From positions 124,001 to 188,000 of the forward strand of contig CAVPRR010000006.1 in NCBI GenBank assembly GCA_963707965.1: a stretch of DNA of 64,000 nt, given 5' to 3'. Made by a program: the position numbers and the translations under genes. Shown here piece by piece: positions 50,401 to 57,183 of this stretch. The notes below the pieces were generated by a model. The model saw only the letters and a program-made list of their open reading frames with translations, had not been told where the DNA came from and did no database searches. The first letter of the stretch is position 1. Every line of letters starts with the position of its first letter. Source of the DNA: VRUE01 sp963707965. Its GTDB lineage: Bacteria; Actinomycetota; Thermoleophilia; Solirubrobacterales; 70-9.

Positions 50401-50471
50401 GGCGCCTTGGCGGAGTGGCTACGCAGCGGCCTGCAAAGCCGTTTACACCGGTTCGATTCCGGTAGGCGCCT
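50401..50471 (+). tRNA. tRNA-Cys(GCA)
   Basis: The acceptor stem GGCGCCT/AGGCGCC, anticodon stem GCGGC/GCCGT with loop CTGCAAA (anticodon GCA) and T arm CACCGGTTCGATTCCGGTA fit tRNA-Cys. The discriminator is T; CCA is not encoded. Bases 50435-50466, from the anticodon loop to the start of the 3' acceptor strand, are repeated exactly at 51573-51604. Confidence 0.93.
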
Positions 50472-50519
50472 TCCCCTTGTGGCAAAGGGCGGCACGCGCA
50501 GGAAGCGGGCAGATCCTGG

Positions 50520-51026
50520 ATGCCCGTCGCCTTGTGGCAGGGCGAATGCGGGGTTGGGTCGCTCGACATCTGGTTGGTGAAGCACGCCCGCGCGGCGGTG
50601 GGAGCCGGATCCGCTCGGACCTACGTTGTCGTCGATGCCGAGCAGGACCTGGTTGTCGGCTACCACGCGCTCTCTGTGGCGTCAATCGAGCACAGGGAGG
50701 CAACCGACCGCGCGCGGAAGGGCATCCCGAGCAACCCGATGCCGGCCATGCTGCTCGCTAGGCTGGCGGTCGACAAGACGGTTCAAGGGAAAGGCATCGG
50801 GGTGTTTCTTCTCAAGGATGCGATGTCGGGCGGTCTCGGTCGCCGAGCAGGCAGGACTCGTCTATTGCTCGTGCATGCCGTCAACGACCAGGCCCGGACG
50901 TTCTACGAGCACTTCGGTTTCGAAGCCTCGTCCACTGATTCCATGACCATGCAACTCATGATCAAGGACATCCGGCTGGCGCTTGATGCCTCGGTGTCTG
51001 CAGGATCGGCCGGACTCGCAGCATGA
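50520..51026 (+). CDS. GNAT acetyltransferase, TacT/AtaT toxin-like, possibly orphan
   Basis: The 168-residue GNAT protein has LDIWLVKHARAAVGAGSARTYVVVD near the N-terminus, VVGYHALSVASIEHREATDRARKGIPSNPMPAMLLARLAVDKTVQGKGIGVFLLKDAM with the acetyl-CoA loop QGKGIG, LLVHAVNDQARTFYEHFGFEAS and the MQL end. TacT/AtaT toxins acetylate aminoacyl-tRNAs and share each of these. They usually follow a DUF1778 ribbon-helix-helix antitoxin; here tRNA-Cys lies 48 bases upstream and no antitoxin is present. The N-terminus begins with GECGVGSLD in place of the family start, so it may be slightly truncated by insertion. Confidence 0.8.
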   Translation: MPVALWQGECGVGSLDIWLVKHARAAVGAGSARTYVVVDAEQDLVVGYHALSVASIEHREATDRARKGIPSNPMPAMLLARLAVDKTVQGKGIGVFLLKDAMSGGLGRRAGRTRLLLVHAVNDQARTFYEHFGFEASSTDSMTMQLMIKDIRLALDASVSAGSAGLAA

Positions 51027-51571
51027 GGTGGGGGAGACCATTGATTCTGGCTCTTCTCGCGACGACCTGCACCGGGCTACTGGCGGCGATAGCCATCGCC
51101 GGCACCCCAGAAAGCTACGTTCGGGTGGCGGCAGGGAGGGTCGCTGGCGAGCAATGGACGCTTGGTGTGGCTGGTCATCGCGGACGACGCTGCTTTGCGC
51201 TCGGCCTACTGGGTCAGACCTATGGGGTCGCCAGCTACTGCGAAGCCGCGGGACAACCCCCAGAACTGTGGCAGCGAAGGACCGGCAACGCCGATGAAGA
51301 CGCCGCGGTTGAGATCGACGTGACGACGCCGCGCGTCCGCAAGTTGAAACTGCTTCTCGGCCATCCGGGCGGCCACCCCGATCGCCCGACGTGGCAAACG
51401 GTATCGACCCGCCTAATCACCTCTGCGCAAGCAGCCGAAACGCATCTCAAGCGCAACTTCCGGTTCGCGGTGCTCTCGGGCCACGGTCCGAATCTCTGTG
51501 TAGAAGAGGTGCGAGCTTTCGATCGTAAGGGCACCCTGCTTGAGAACATCTCGGTCCCGTGCGAGTACTAG
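51023..51571 (+). CDS. secreted protein of unknown function
   Basis: The 182-residue protein begins with a clear signal peptide (MRWGRPLILALLATTCTGLLAAIAIAGTPES). The mature part contains five cysteines (RCFALGL, SYCEA, LCVEEV, VPCEY) and RKLKLLLGHPGGHPDRPTWQTVSTR and FRFAVLSGHGPNLCVEEVRAFDRKG. I recognise no family. Its ATG overlaps the GNAT stop by 4 bases, so the two are co-transcribed. Its stop abuts the right tRNA-Cys repeat, making it the last gene of the cassette. Confidence 0.65.
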   Translation: MRWGRPLILALLATTCTGLLAAIAIAGTPESYVRVAAGRVAGEQWTLGVAGHRGRRCFALGLLGQTYGVASYCEAAGQPPELWQRRTGNADEDAAVEIDVTTPRVRKLKLLLGHPGGHPDRPTWQTVSTRLITSAQAAETHLKRNFRFAVLSGHGPNLCVEEVRAFDRKGTLLENISVPCEY

Positions 51572-51572
51572 G

Positions 51573-51604
51573 AAAGCCGTTTACACCGGTTCGATTCCGG
51601 TAGG
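51573..51604 (+). repeat. 32-bp exact copy of the tRNA-Cys 3' half (putative attachment site)
   Basis: AAAGCCGTTTACACCGGTTC begins a 32-base sequence identical to 50435-50466, in direct orientation. It lacks the 5' half of the tRNA and diverges right after TAGG, so it is not a functional tRNA gene. Confidence 0.92.
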
Positions 51605-51775
51605 GGGCCTCGATTGCGCGGTCGCCGCCGGCTCTGATCGCCGGTCGACACCATGTCCGCGCGCGGGCAATCGTCCTCACGCGGGGCAAGCAGCGGGCGA
51701 GCCGAGCGGTTCTTCTGCGCGGAACGCGCTAGCGAGGCAGAGCAGGACCGTGCCCAGGGGGTGAAGGCGCCCCGG

Positions 51776-52339
51776 TCAGCTCACCTGGAACTCGCCGCTG
51801 CCGAGGAACGCCGCCAGGAGTCCGAGCGCTTGGCGGGCGGGCGGGTCAAGCGGGTCCGGCAACCGGTCCAGGTTGGCGAACCGAACATCGGTGGTCTCGT
51901 CCATGTCTGCCCGAGGATCGCCGCGCCACCGCCTCGCCAGGAAGCACATCGCGAAGCAGTGAGTCAGGTCCCCGTTGGGATAGCGGATTGTGTGGAGCTC
52001 AGCCTCCGACAGGCTGGCGAAGGGAATCAGGTCCGCGGCCAAGACGTCGACCCCAGTCTCCTCGGCGAGCTCGCTCACGGCGGTGTCCGCGAAGCTGCCC
52101 CCGACCTCCGCTGCGCCAGCCGGCAGGCACCAGGCTCCGGTGTCCCGTCGCTTGGTGAGAAGGACATCGCCGTCCTCGCGCTGCAGGGCAACCATTGCAC
52201 CGGGCATCAGCACAAGCTCGGAACCGACCTTCTGCCGCAGGCGCCAGAGATATGAGCCCTCAAATGCCAAGGCGCAAGGATCCCAGACGGAAGGCCCGCC
52301 GGCTCGACCCAGGCGCTGCCGCGCAGCGGGCCCAACCAC
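51776..52339 (-). CDS. NUDIX hydrolase
   Basis: NUDIX enzymes split nucleoside diphosphates linked to other groups. The Nudix box reads GAAEVGGSFADTAVSELAEETGVD: the Gly, both EE residues and the metal glutamates are present, but the usual Arg before Glu is Ser. Before it lies VALQREDGDVLLTKRRDTGAWCLPAG, and after it DLTHCFAMCFLARRW. The 187 residues start at ATG 52339 or a later GTG (VWDPCALAFEG). A strong hairpin at 52343 is right at its 5' side, belonging to something upstream on the minus strand or to convergent signals. Confidence 0.82.
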   Translation of the reverse strand: MVGPAARQRLGRAGGPSVWDPCALAFEGSYLWRLRQKVGSELVLMPGAMVALQREDGDVLLTKRRDTGAWCLPAGAAEVGGSFADTAVSELAEETGVDVLAADLIPFASLSEAELHTIRYPNGDLTHCFAMCFLARRWRGDPRADMDETTDVRFANLDRLPDPLDPPARQALGLLAAFLGSGEFQVS

Positions 52340-52342
52340 GGA

Positions 52343-52366
52343 AAAGGGCCCCGTGCGGGGCCCTTT
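52343..52366. terminator. strong hairpin with A- and T-runs
   Basis: AAAGGGCCCC-GTGC-GGGGCCCTTT is a perfect 10-bp stem with a 4-base loop, bordered by A and T residues on both sides, the shape of a factor-independent terminator working in either direction. The 236 bases between it and tRNA-Val are gene-free and contain an A/T-rich patch near 52430-52460. Confidence 0.7.
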
Positions 52367-52602
52367 GATTCCGAAGGACGTGCCACCAGGTAGATCAGGT
52401 CGCTGGCTCGTCAGTCCTCAAGCTCTGAAGTCTTAGATACATAAATAAACACGGTGTAAGCATGAAAGTTTCAGTTGTTGCATCGGACCTTGCAGCGAGG
52501 GACTTGAGCTGGCAGCTCCCGATCCGTCGCCCCGTCAACGGGCGTTCTACGCTCTACTGCGGGCGCCAGACTGCGCTACTGCGCTGCTAGATTCAGAATC
52601 CC

Positions 52603-52675
52603 GGGCGCATAGCTCAGTTGGGAGAGCGCCGCCTCGACAAGGCGGAGGTCACTGGTTCGAGCCCAGTTGTGCCCA
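52603..52675 (+). tRNA. tRNA-Val(GAC)
   Basis: The acceptor stem GGGCGCA/TGTGCCC (one G-U pair), D arm GCTC...GAGC, anticodon stem CCGCC/GGCGG with loop TCGACAA (anticodon GAC), variable loop AGGTC and T arm ACTGG-TTCGAGC-CCAGT fit. The discriminator is A; CCA is not encoded. The 3' end is the first unit of a 17-bp tandem array. Confidence 0.94.
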
Positions 52676-52731
52676 TCACCCAGTTGCGCCCAACACCAAG
52701 TTGCGCCCAACACCAAGTTGCGCCCAACACC
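52664..52731 (+). repeat. 17-bp tandem array x4 made of the tRNA-Val 3' end
   Basis: CAGTTGTGCCCATCACC at 52664 (inside and just after the tRNA) is followed without gap by CAGTTGCGCCCAACACC (52681) and two copies of AAGTTGCGCCCAACACC (52698, 52715). The extra copies carry TGCGCCC, which would pair perfectly with the tRNA 5' end GGGCGCA, instead of the G-U pair in the tRNA. Confidence 0.92.
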
Positions 52732-52863
52732 GGGAGCGGCATCGGTGCCGCTGGGCCTTGGCAACCGGCCGGCCCCCTCGGCGCGGACGACGATGGTTCC
52801 CGGGCGCGCTTGATCAACCCTCGTAGCTCCGCCCTGAACCTGAACCTCTAGGCTCGCCGCCTT

Positions 52864-54735
52864 GTGATCGGGACCTATGCAGCCGTGCTGGCGGTGTGGG
52901 GGGGCTCGCTGGCGATCGGGCAGGCGGCGGTCGCGCTCTGTGGAGTGCGGCGCTGGTCCTGGCTGTCACCGGCCGTCGGACTGGCGCTTCTCTGCGCGAT
53001 CTCCTGGGGAACCGTGCGGTTGCCAGGGGGCGGGGCGACCTCGGCTCTCGTGGTTCTGGTCGCGGCGGTCGGGGCGGTCCTCTTCCTCCGGGGGCGGGTC
53101 GAGGGGGCGGGGGAGGCCCTTCGGGTCGGCGCCCCGGTGGCGCTGCTCGCGCTTGCGGGGGCTTCTCTCCCGTTCGTCGTGGAGGGCCACTCCGGCATCC
53201 TCGGCACCGGCTTCAACCCCGACATGTCCCAACACCTGCTGGCGAGCGACCGGCTCTCGCACGATGCGAGCTCGCAGCTGCTGCACGATGGCTATCCGCT
53301 TGGCCCGCACGCGATCGTCGTCGCGCTGCACAAGGGCCTCGGCATCGGCCTGGTCCAGGGCTTCAGCGGCCTGACGATGGCCGTTGCGGTGCTGGCGTCG
53401 CTCACGGCGCTGGCGGCGCTTGCCGACCTGGCGCCGCTCCGCCGCACGGCGTGTGCCCTGCTGGTTGGGCTGCCCTACCTGGTCGCTTCCTACTTCGCCC
53501 AGGGGGCATTCAAGGAGACCATCCAGGCGCTCCTCGTCCTTGCCTTCGCGCTGGCATTGCGGGAGGCGTCGCGCACCGCCGCCTGGCGGGACCTTCCGCT
53601 GCGCTTCATCCCCGCGGCGCTCATTGCCCTCGGCAGCGTCTACGCATACAGCTTTCCCGGCCTGATCTGGTTGGCGGCGACCGCCGTCATCTGGGTGGCC
53701 GCGGAGCTGGCCCTCAGCCGCTCCTCCACGGCCGACGGTGCGGGCAGCCCGATCTACCGCTCCGCCGGGAACGCCGCGCGGCCGGCTCTTCTGGCATCCG
53801 TTGTGCTGCTGGTTGGTGCCCTTCCCGAGCTGAGTCGGATGATCGATTTCGGTGGCTTCGAGACCTTCGACCCCAGCGGCCCGGGCCTTGGCAACCTGTT
53901 CGGTCAGGTCTCGCCCTTCGAGGCGCTGGGAATCTGGCCATCGGGCGACTTCCGCGTGGCGCCCGGGGACGGGGCTGTGCCGGCGCCCGCCTTCTACGTG
54001 GGGGCTGCCTTCGCCACTGTGCTGCTCCTCCATGGGCTCATCCAGTGCTGGCGACGCCGCGAGACGGCAGTGGTCGCGGGGCTCTTCGCCGCTGCGGCGA
54101 TCTACGCCGCGACCCGCATCGGCGGCACCCCCTACACGGCCGCCAAGGCAATCGTGGTGGCGGCGCCACTCGCCACCCTGGTCATCGTCCTGCCGCTGCT
54201 GGCTGGCTCGTCGCCCCTGCCGGGAGCCTCTTCGCAGAACCGCTCAAGGCGGTTCCGCGGAACCGCCTTGGCGGCCGGTGCCTACCTGCTCGCGGCCGGC
54301 GGCTGCTCGCTGCTCGCTCTCGCCAACGCGCCGGTCGGGCCGACCTCCTACTCGCCGGCGCTCGCCGAGCTGAGACCGCTCCTCGCCTCCGGCTCGACAC
54401 TCGTCCTGGCCTCCAGGGAGCTCCTCGAGGACCAGCATGGTGCCCGCTACATCGCCTGGGAGCTGCGCGGCGATCGAGTTTGCATCGAGCCCGAGCGCGT
54501 CGCGGGGGACGACGCGCCGCCGTCCGGTGTCCGCTTCGTGGTCACCTCTGGCCAGACCTCGTCCTCAGGCGCGGTCTCGACCTTGGGCTCAACCGGGACG
54601 GCGGCACCGCCATTCGCGGGCCTGCGATTGCGCCGCCGGGCGGGCCCCTACCTGCTGTGGGAGCGCCGGGGGCCGGTTGGCGGGCCGAGCCCGTGCCCGC
54701 TGGTTGAGGTTCGCCAGTCCCGCCAGGGGACCTGA
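52864..54735 (+). CDS. large polytopic membrane protein (GT-C-like)
   Basis: The 623-residue protein starts at GTG 52864 and has about 12 membrane helices from residue 3 to 480, then a 120-residue soluble tail. GTGFNPDMSQHLLASDRL follows the third or fourth helix and DGYPLGPHAIVVAL after it, a layout seen in GT-C-type glycosyltransferases with an acidic loop; I cannot name a substrate. Near residue 461, SRRFRGTAL is encoded by the 26-bp palindrome also found at 1540. It lies between tRNA-Val and the thrS leader, as a single gene. Confidence 0.7.
   Translation: MIGTYAAVLAVWGGSLAIGQAAVALCGVRRWSWLSPAVGLALLCAISWGTVRLPGGGATSALVVLVAAVGAVLFLRGRVEGAGEALRVGAPVALLALAGASLPFVVEGHSGILGTGFNPDMSQHLLASDRLSHDASSQLLHDGYPLGPHAIVVALHKGLGIGLVQGFSGLTMAVAVLASLTALAALADLAPLRRTACALLVGLPYLVASYFAQGAFKETIQALLVLAFALALREASRTAAWRDLPLRFIPAALIALGSVYAYSFPGLIWLAATAVIWVAAELALSRSSTADGAGSPIYRSAGNAARPALLASVVLLVGALPELSRMIDFGGFETFDPSGPGLGNLFGQVSPFEALGIWPSGDFRVAPGDGAVPAPAFYVGAAFATVLLLHGLIQCWRRRETAVVAGLFAAAAIYAATRIGGTPYTAAKAIVVAAPLATLVIVLPLLAGSSPLPGASSQNRSRRFRGTALAAGAYLLAAGGCSLLALANAPVGPTSYSPALAELRPLLASGSTLVLASRELLEDQHGARYIAWELRGDRVCIEPERVAGDDAPPSGVRFVVTSGQTSSSGAVSTLGSTGTAAPPFAGLRLRRRAGPYLLWERRGPVGGPSPCPLVEVRQSRQGT
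54245..54270. repeat. 26-bp perfect palindrome, copy 2, inside a coding region
   Basis: It is identical to 1540-1565 (arms CAAGGCGGTTCCG/CGGAACCGCCTTG) and lies in frame in the membrane-protein gene. It adds a basic stretch (SRRFRGT) in a loop between membrane helices. This is the picture of a dispersed palindromic element tolerated within a protein. Confidence 0.8.
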
Positions 54736-54798
54736 ATCCCAAGTGCATTCGCGGTCGCGCCCGAGTGCATTCGCGGTTCGCATCTCGGGTGCGTTCGC

Positions 54799-54825
54799 CT
54801 TTATTGGCGCTGAGCGCCAATAAAG
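54799..54825. repeat. 27-bp palindrome in the thrS leader, copy 1
   Basis: CTTTATTGGCGCT-G-AGCGCCAATAAAG, a perfect palindrome with 13-base arms, followed by ACGAACGCAC. It is A/T-rich compared with its surroundings. The same core recurs at 54883, with the same bases after it. Confidence 0.88.
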
Positions 54826-54882
54826 ACGAACGCACAGCCAGGTTCGAGAGGATCGCCTTGTTTTCGGCCCGAGTGTTCGTCC

Positions 54883-54905
54883 TTATTGGCGCTCAGCGCC
54901 AATAA
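54883..54905. repeat. 23-bp palindrome in the thrS leader, copy 2
   Basis: TTATTGGCGCT-C-AGCGCCAATAA has 11-base arms and differs from copy 1 only in the centre base and the length of the match. AAGACGAACGCAC follows, as after copy 1. Both lie 110-220 bases before the thrS start. Confidence 0.88.
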
Positions 54906-54908
54906 AGA

Positions 54909-54973
54909 CGAACGCACTCGGCGAACGCACTCGGCGAACGCACTCGGCGAACGCACTCGGCGAACGCGCCTGG
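54909..54973 (+). repeat. 13-bp tandem array x5 upstream of thrS
   Basis: CGAACGCACTCGG is repeated exactly at 54909, 54922, 54935 and 54948 and degenerately at 54961. It begins within the sequence that follows the second palindrome. Related single units (GAGTGCATTCGCGG) occur in the reverse sense at about 54752-54775. Confidence 0.9.
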
Positions 54974-55017
54974 CGGAGACACCCAGCGATGACGGCATGG
55001 CCCCCGCCGTGGGTAGC

Positions 55018-56958
55018 ATGGGCCGCATCGAGGCGACGACGAAAATCACGGTCACCCTGCCGGACGGCTCTCCGCTTGAGCTGCCCAACGGCGCCACCGG
55101 TGCCGACGCCGCGGCCGCCATCGGGCCCGGCCTGGCCAAGGCTGCGCTGGCGGTTCGCGTCGACGGGGAGCTCCGCGATCTCCGGGCGCCTCTCTCCGAC
55201 GGCGCCGAGATAGCGATCGTCACGGATCGCGACCCAGAGGCGCTGGAGCTGATTCGCCACGACGCGGCCCATGTCATGGCGGAGGCTGTCGTGGAGCTCT
55301 ACCCGGGGACGAAGGTGACGATCGGTCCCTCGATCGAGAAAGGCTTCTACTACGACTTCGAGTTCCCGCCGGACGTGAAGGTCACGGACGCCGACCTCGA
55401 GCGAATCGAGGCGGCGATGCGCGCCCACATCGAGGCCGACGAGCAGTTTGAGCGCCGCGATGTCTCGCCTGAGGAGGCGATCAAGCTCTTCCGCGACCAG
55501 GATCAGGACTTCAAGGTGGAGCTGATTGAGGACCTCGTTCGGGACGAAGGCGTCGACACCGTCTCGCTGTATCGCAACGGGCCCTTCGAGGATCTCTGCC
55601 GCGGTCCCCACGGGCCCTCGACCGGGCGGATCAAGGCGATCAAGCTCAGCTCGGTGGCGGGCGCCTACTGGCGGGGCGACGAGACGCGCCAGATGCTGAC
55701 CCGCATCTACGGCACCGCGTTCTTCTCCAAAAAGGAGCTCGAGCAGCACCTCGAGCGGATCGAGCAGGCCAAGGCACGCGACCATCGGCGCCTCGGGCCT
55801 CAGCTGGGTCTCTTCATGCTGCGCGAAGAGGCGCCCGGGATGCCCTTCTGGCTGGCCAACGGGACGACGCTGCTGCGGCTGATCGAAGCCGAGGTGCAGG
55901 CTCAGCTGCGCAAGCGCGGCTACAGCGAGATCAAGACTCCCCACGTGATGGACGTCGAGCTGTGGCATCGCTCCGGCCACTGGGACAACTACCGCGAGAA
56001 CATGTACTTCACCGAGTCCGGTGAGCGCCAGTACGCCGTGCGGCCGATGAACTGCCCCGGCGCCTGCCTCGTCTTTGGCTCCCAGCGTCACTCCTACCGC
56101 GAGCTGCCGCTGCGGCTCGCCGAGTTCGGTCAGGTCTCGCGGGCTGAGCGGGAGGGCGTCCTGCACGGGCTCCTGCGGGTTCGCGCCTTCACCCAGGACG
56201 ACGCCCACGTCTACTGCACCGAGGAGCAGATCGCCGACGAGGTGGCCGACATCTGCGAGGCGATCGACGAGCTGTACGCGCGCTTTGGCTTCGATGACGT
56301 CAGGGTCGAGCTCTCGACGCGCCCCGAGAAATCGATTGGCACGGACGAGCAGTGGGCGGCGGCGGAGGCGGCCCTGACCGAGGCTCTCGATCGCCAGGGA
56401 CGCGAGTACGAGCTGAACCCCGGCGACGGCGCCTTCTACGGGCCGAAGATCGACTTCCACGTGACCGACGCCCTTGGCCGCTCCTGGCAGTGCGGGACCT
56501 GCCAGCTGGACTTCTTCATGCCCGAACGATTCGACCTCAGCTACACGGGCCCCCAGGACGAGCCGCGCCGGCCGGTGATGATCCACCGCGCCCTGCTCGG
56601 CTCGATGGAGCGCTTCGCCGGGATCCTCATCGAGCACTATGCGGGCCGCTTCCCCGTCTGGCTGGCGCCCGTGCAGGCGATCGTGCTTCCGGTCTCCGAT
56701 CCCCACAACGCCTATGCGGCCCGGGTCACTGCCGAGCTGAGAGATGCCGGCGTCCGGGTGGAGATGGACGCGCGCTCGGGGTCCGTCGGCAAGAAGATCC
56801 GCGATGCCGAGCTGGGTCGCTATCCCTACATGCTGGTCGTGGGCGACCGGGAGGAGGAGGCCGGGACGGTGGCCGTGCGCTCCCACGAGGAGGGCGAGCT
56901 GGGTGCGATGCAGGTGGCGGACTTCGCGGCCCGGGTGCGCCAGGACGAGTCCGCGTGA
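55018..56958 (+). CDS. thrS: threonyl-tRNA synthetase
   Basis: ThrRS charges tRNA-Thr. The TGS domain (ITVTLPDGSPLELPNGATGADAAAAIG) covers residues 8-66, the editing domain has RHDAAHVMAEAV and GFYYDFEF, and the class II core has QLGLFMLREEAPGMPFW, motif 2 with PMNCPGACLVF and FGQVSRAEREGVLHGLLRVRAFTQDDAHVYC, and motif 3 MIHRALLGSMERF. The anticodon-binding domain ends the protein. ATG 55018 (MGRIEATTK) is chosen; the frame is open upstream only because of the repeats. It has 646 residues. A leader with two palindromes and a repeat array precedes it. Confidence 0.96.
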   Translation: MGRIEATTKITVTLPDGSPLELPNGATGADAAAAIGPGLAKAALAVRVDGELRDLRAPLSDGAEIAIVTDRDPEALELIRHDAAHVMAEAVVELYPGTKVTIGPSIEKGFYYDFEFPPDVKVTDADLERIEAAMRAHIEADEQFERRDVSPEEAIKLFRDQDQDFKVELIEDLVRDEGVDTVSLYRNGPFEDLCRGPHGPSTGRIKAIKLSSVAGAYWRGDETRQMLTRIYGTAFFSKKELEQHLERIEQAKARDHRRLGPQLGLFMLREEAPGMPFWLANGTTLLRLIEAEVQAQLRKRGYSEIKTPHVMDVELWHRSGHWDNYRENMYFTESGERQYAVRPMNCPGACLVFGSQRHSYRELPLRLAEFGQVSRAEREGVLHGLLRVRAFTQDDAHVYCTEEQIADEVADICEAIDELYARFGFDDVRVELSTRPEKSIGTDEQWAAAEAALTEALDRQGREYELNPGDGAFYGPKIDFHVTDALGRSWQCGTCQLDFFMPERFDLSYTGPQDEPRRPVMIHRALLGSMERFAGILIEHYAGRFPVWLAPVQAIVLPVSDPHNAYAARVTAELRDAGVRVEMDARSGSVGKKIRDAELGRYPYMLVVGDREEEAGTVAVRSHEEGELGAMQVADFAARVRQDESA

Positions 56959-57040
56959 TTGCGGGATGGTCCGCGTGATTCCGGGAGGGCTCGGCTGGCG
57001 GCGGGAGGGGTCGGCTGGCGGTGGGAGGGGTCGTGTGAGC
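56949..57040 (+). repeat. 20-bp repeats spanning the thrS stop codon
   Basis: GTCCGCGTGATTGCGGGATG at 56949 contains the thrS TGA stop and is followed directly by GTCCGCGTGATTCCGGGAGG at 56969. A second array, TCGGCTGGCGG(C/T)GGGAGGGG, follows at 56991 and 57011. Both have a 20-base period. Confidence 0.82.
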
Positions 57041-57183
57041 CCCTTGATGCTCGGAGATTTGGCGCTGTCTCTATACTGCGCCACACTTGACTGCAGGCAC
57101 GCCAAACCCCCCGCGCCGCTGAGTATCTCGTGGCCGCCGTCCCCACCTCTCGTCCTCTTGAAGCTCCACGTCGCCCTTAGATA

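Larger units (their letters stand above)
50435..51604 (+). mobile_element. 1.14-kb two-gene cassette bracketed by tRNA-Cys 3'-end repeats
   Basis: A perfect 32-base direct repeat of the tRNA-Cys 3' half flanks a 1138-bp unit holding only a GNAT-toxin-like gene and a secreted-protein gene that overlap by 4 bases. The second gene's stop ends one base before the right repeat. The perfect identity of the repeats points to recent insertion or selection. No integrase is encoded; a recombinase elsewhere would be needed. Confidence 0.7.

Noticed and set aside
49425..50666. 413-codon minus-strand frame across the acr3 end and tRNA-Cys
   Set aside because: It runs through a tRNA gene and the end of acr3 and shows no protein-family pattern.
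51573..51604. Second tRNA-Cys gene
   Set aside because: Only the 3' half is present; the 5' acceptor strand, D arm and 5' anticodon strand are missing.
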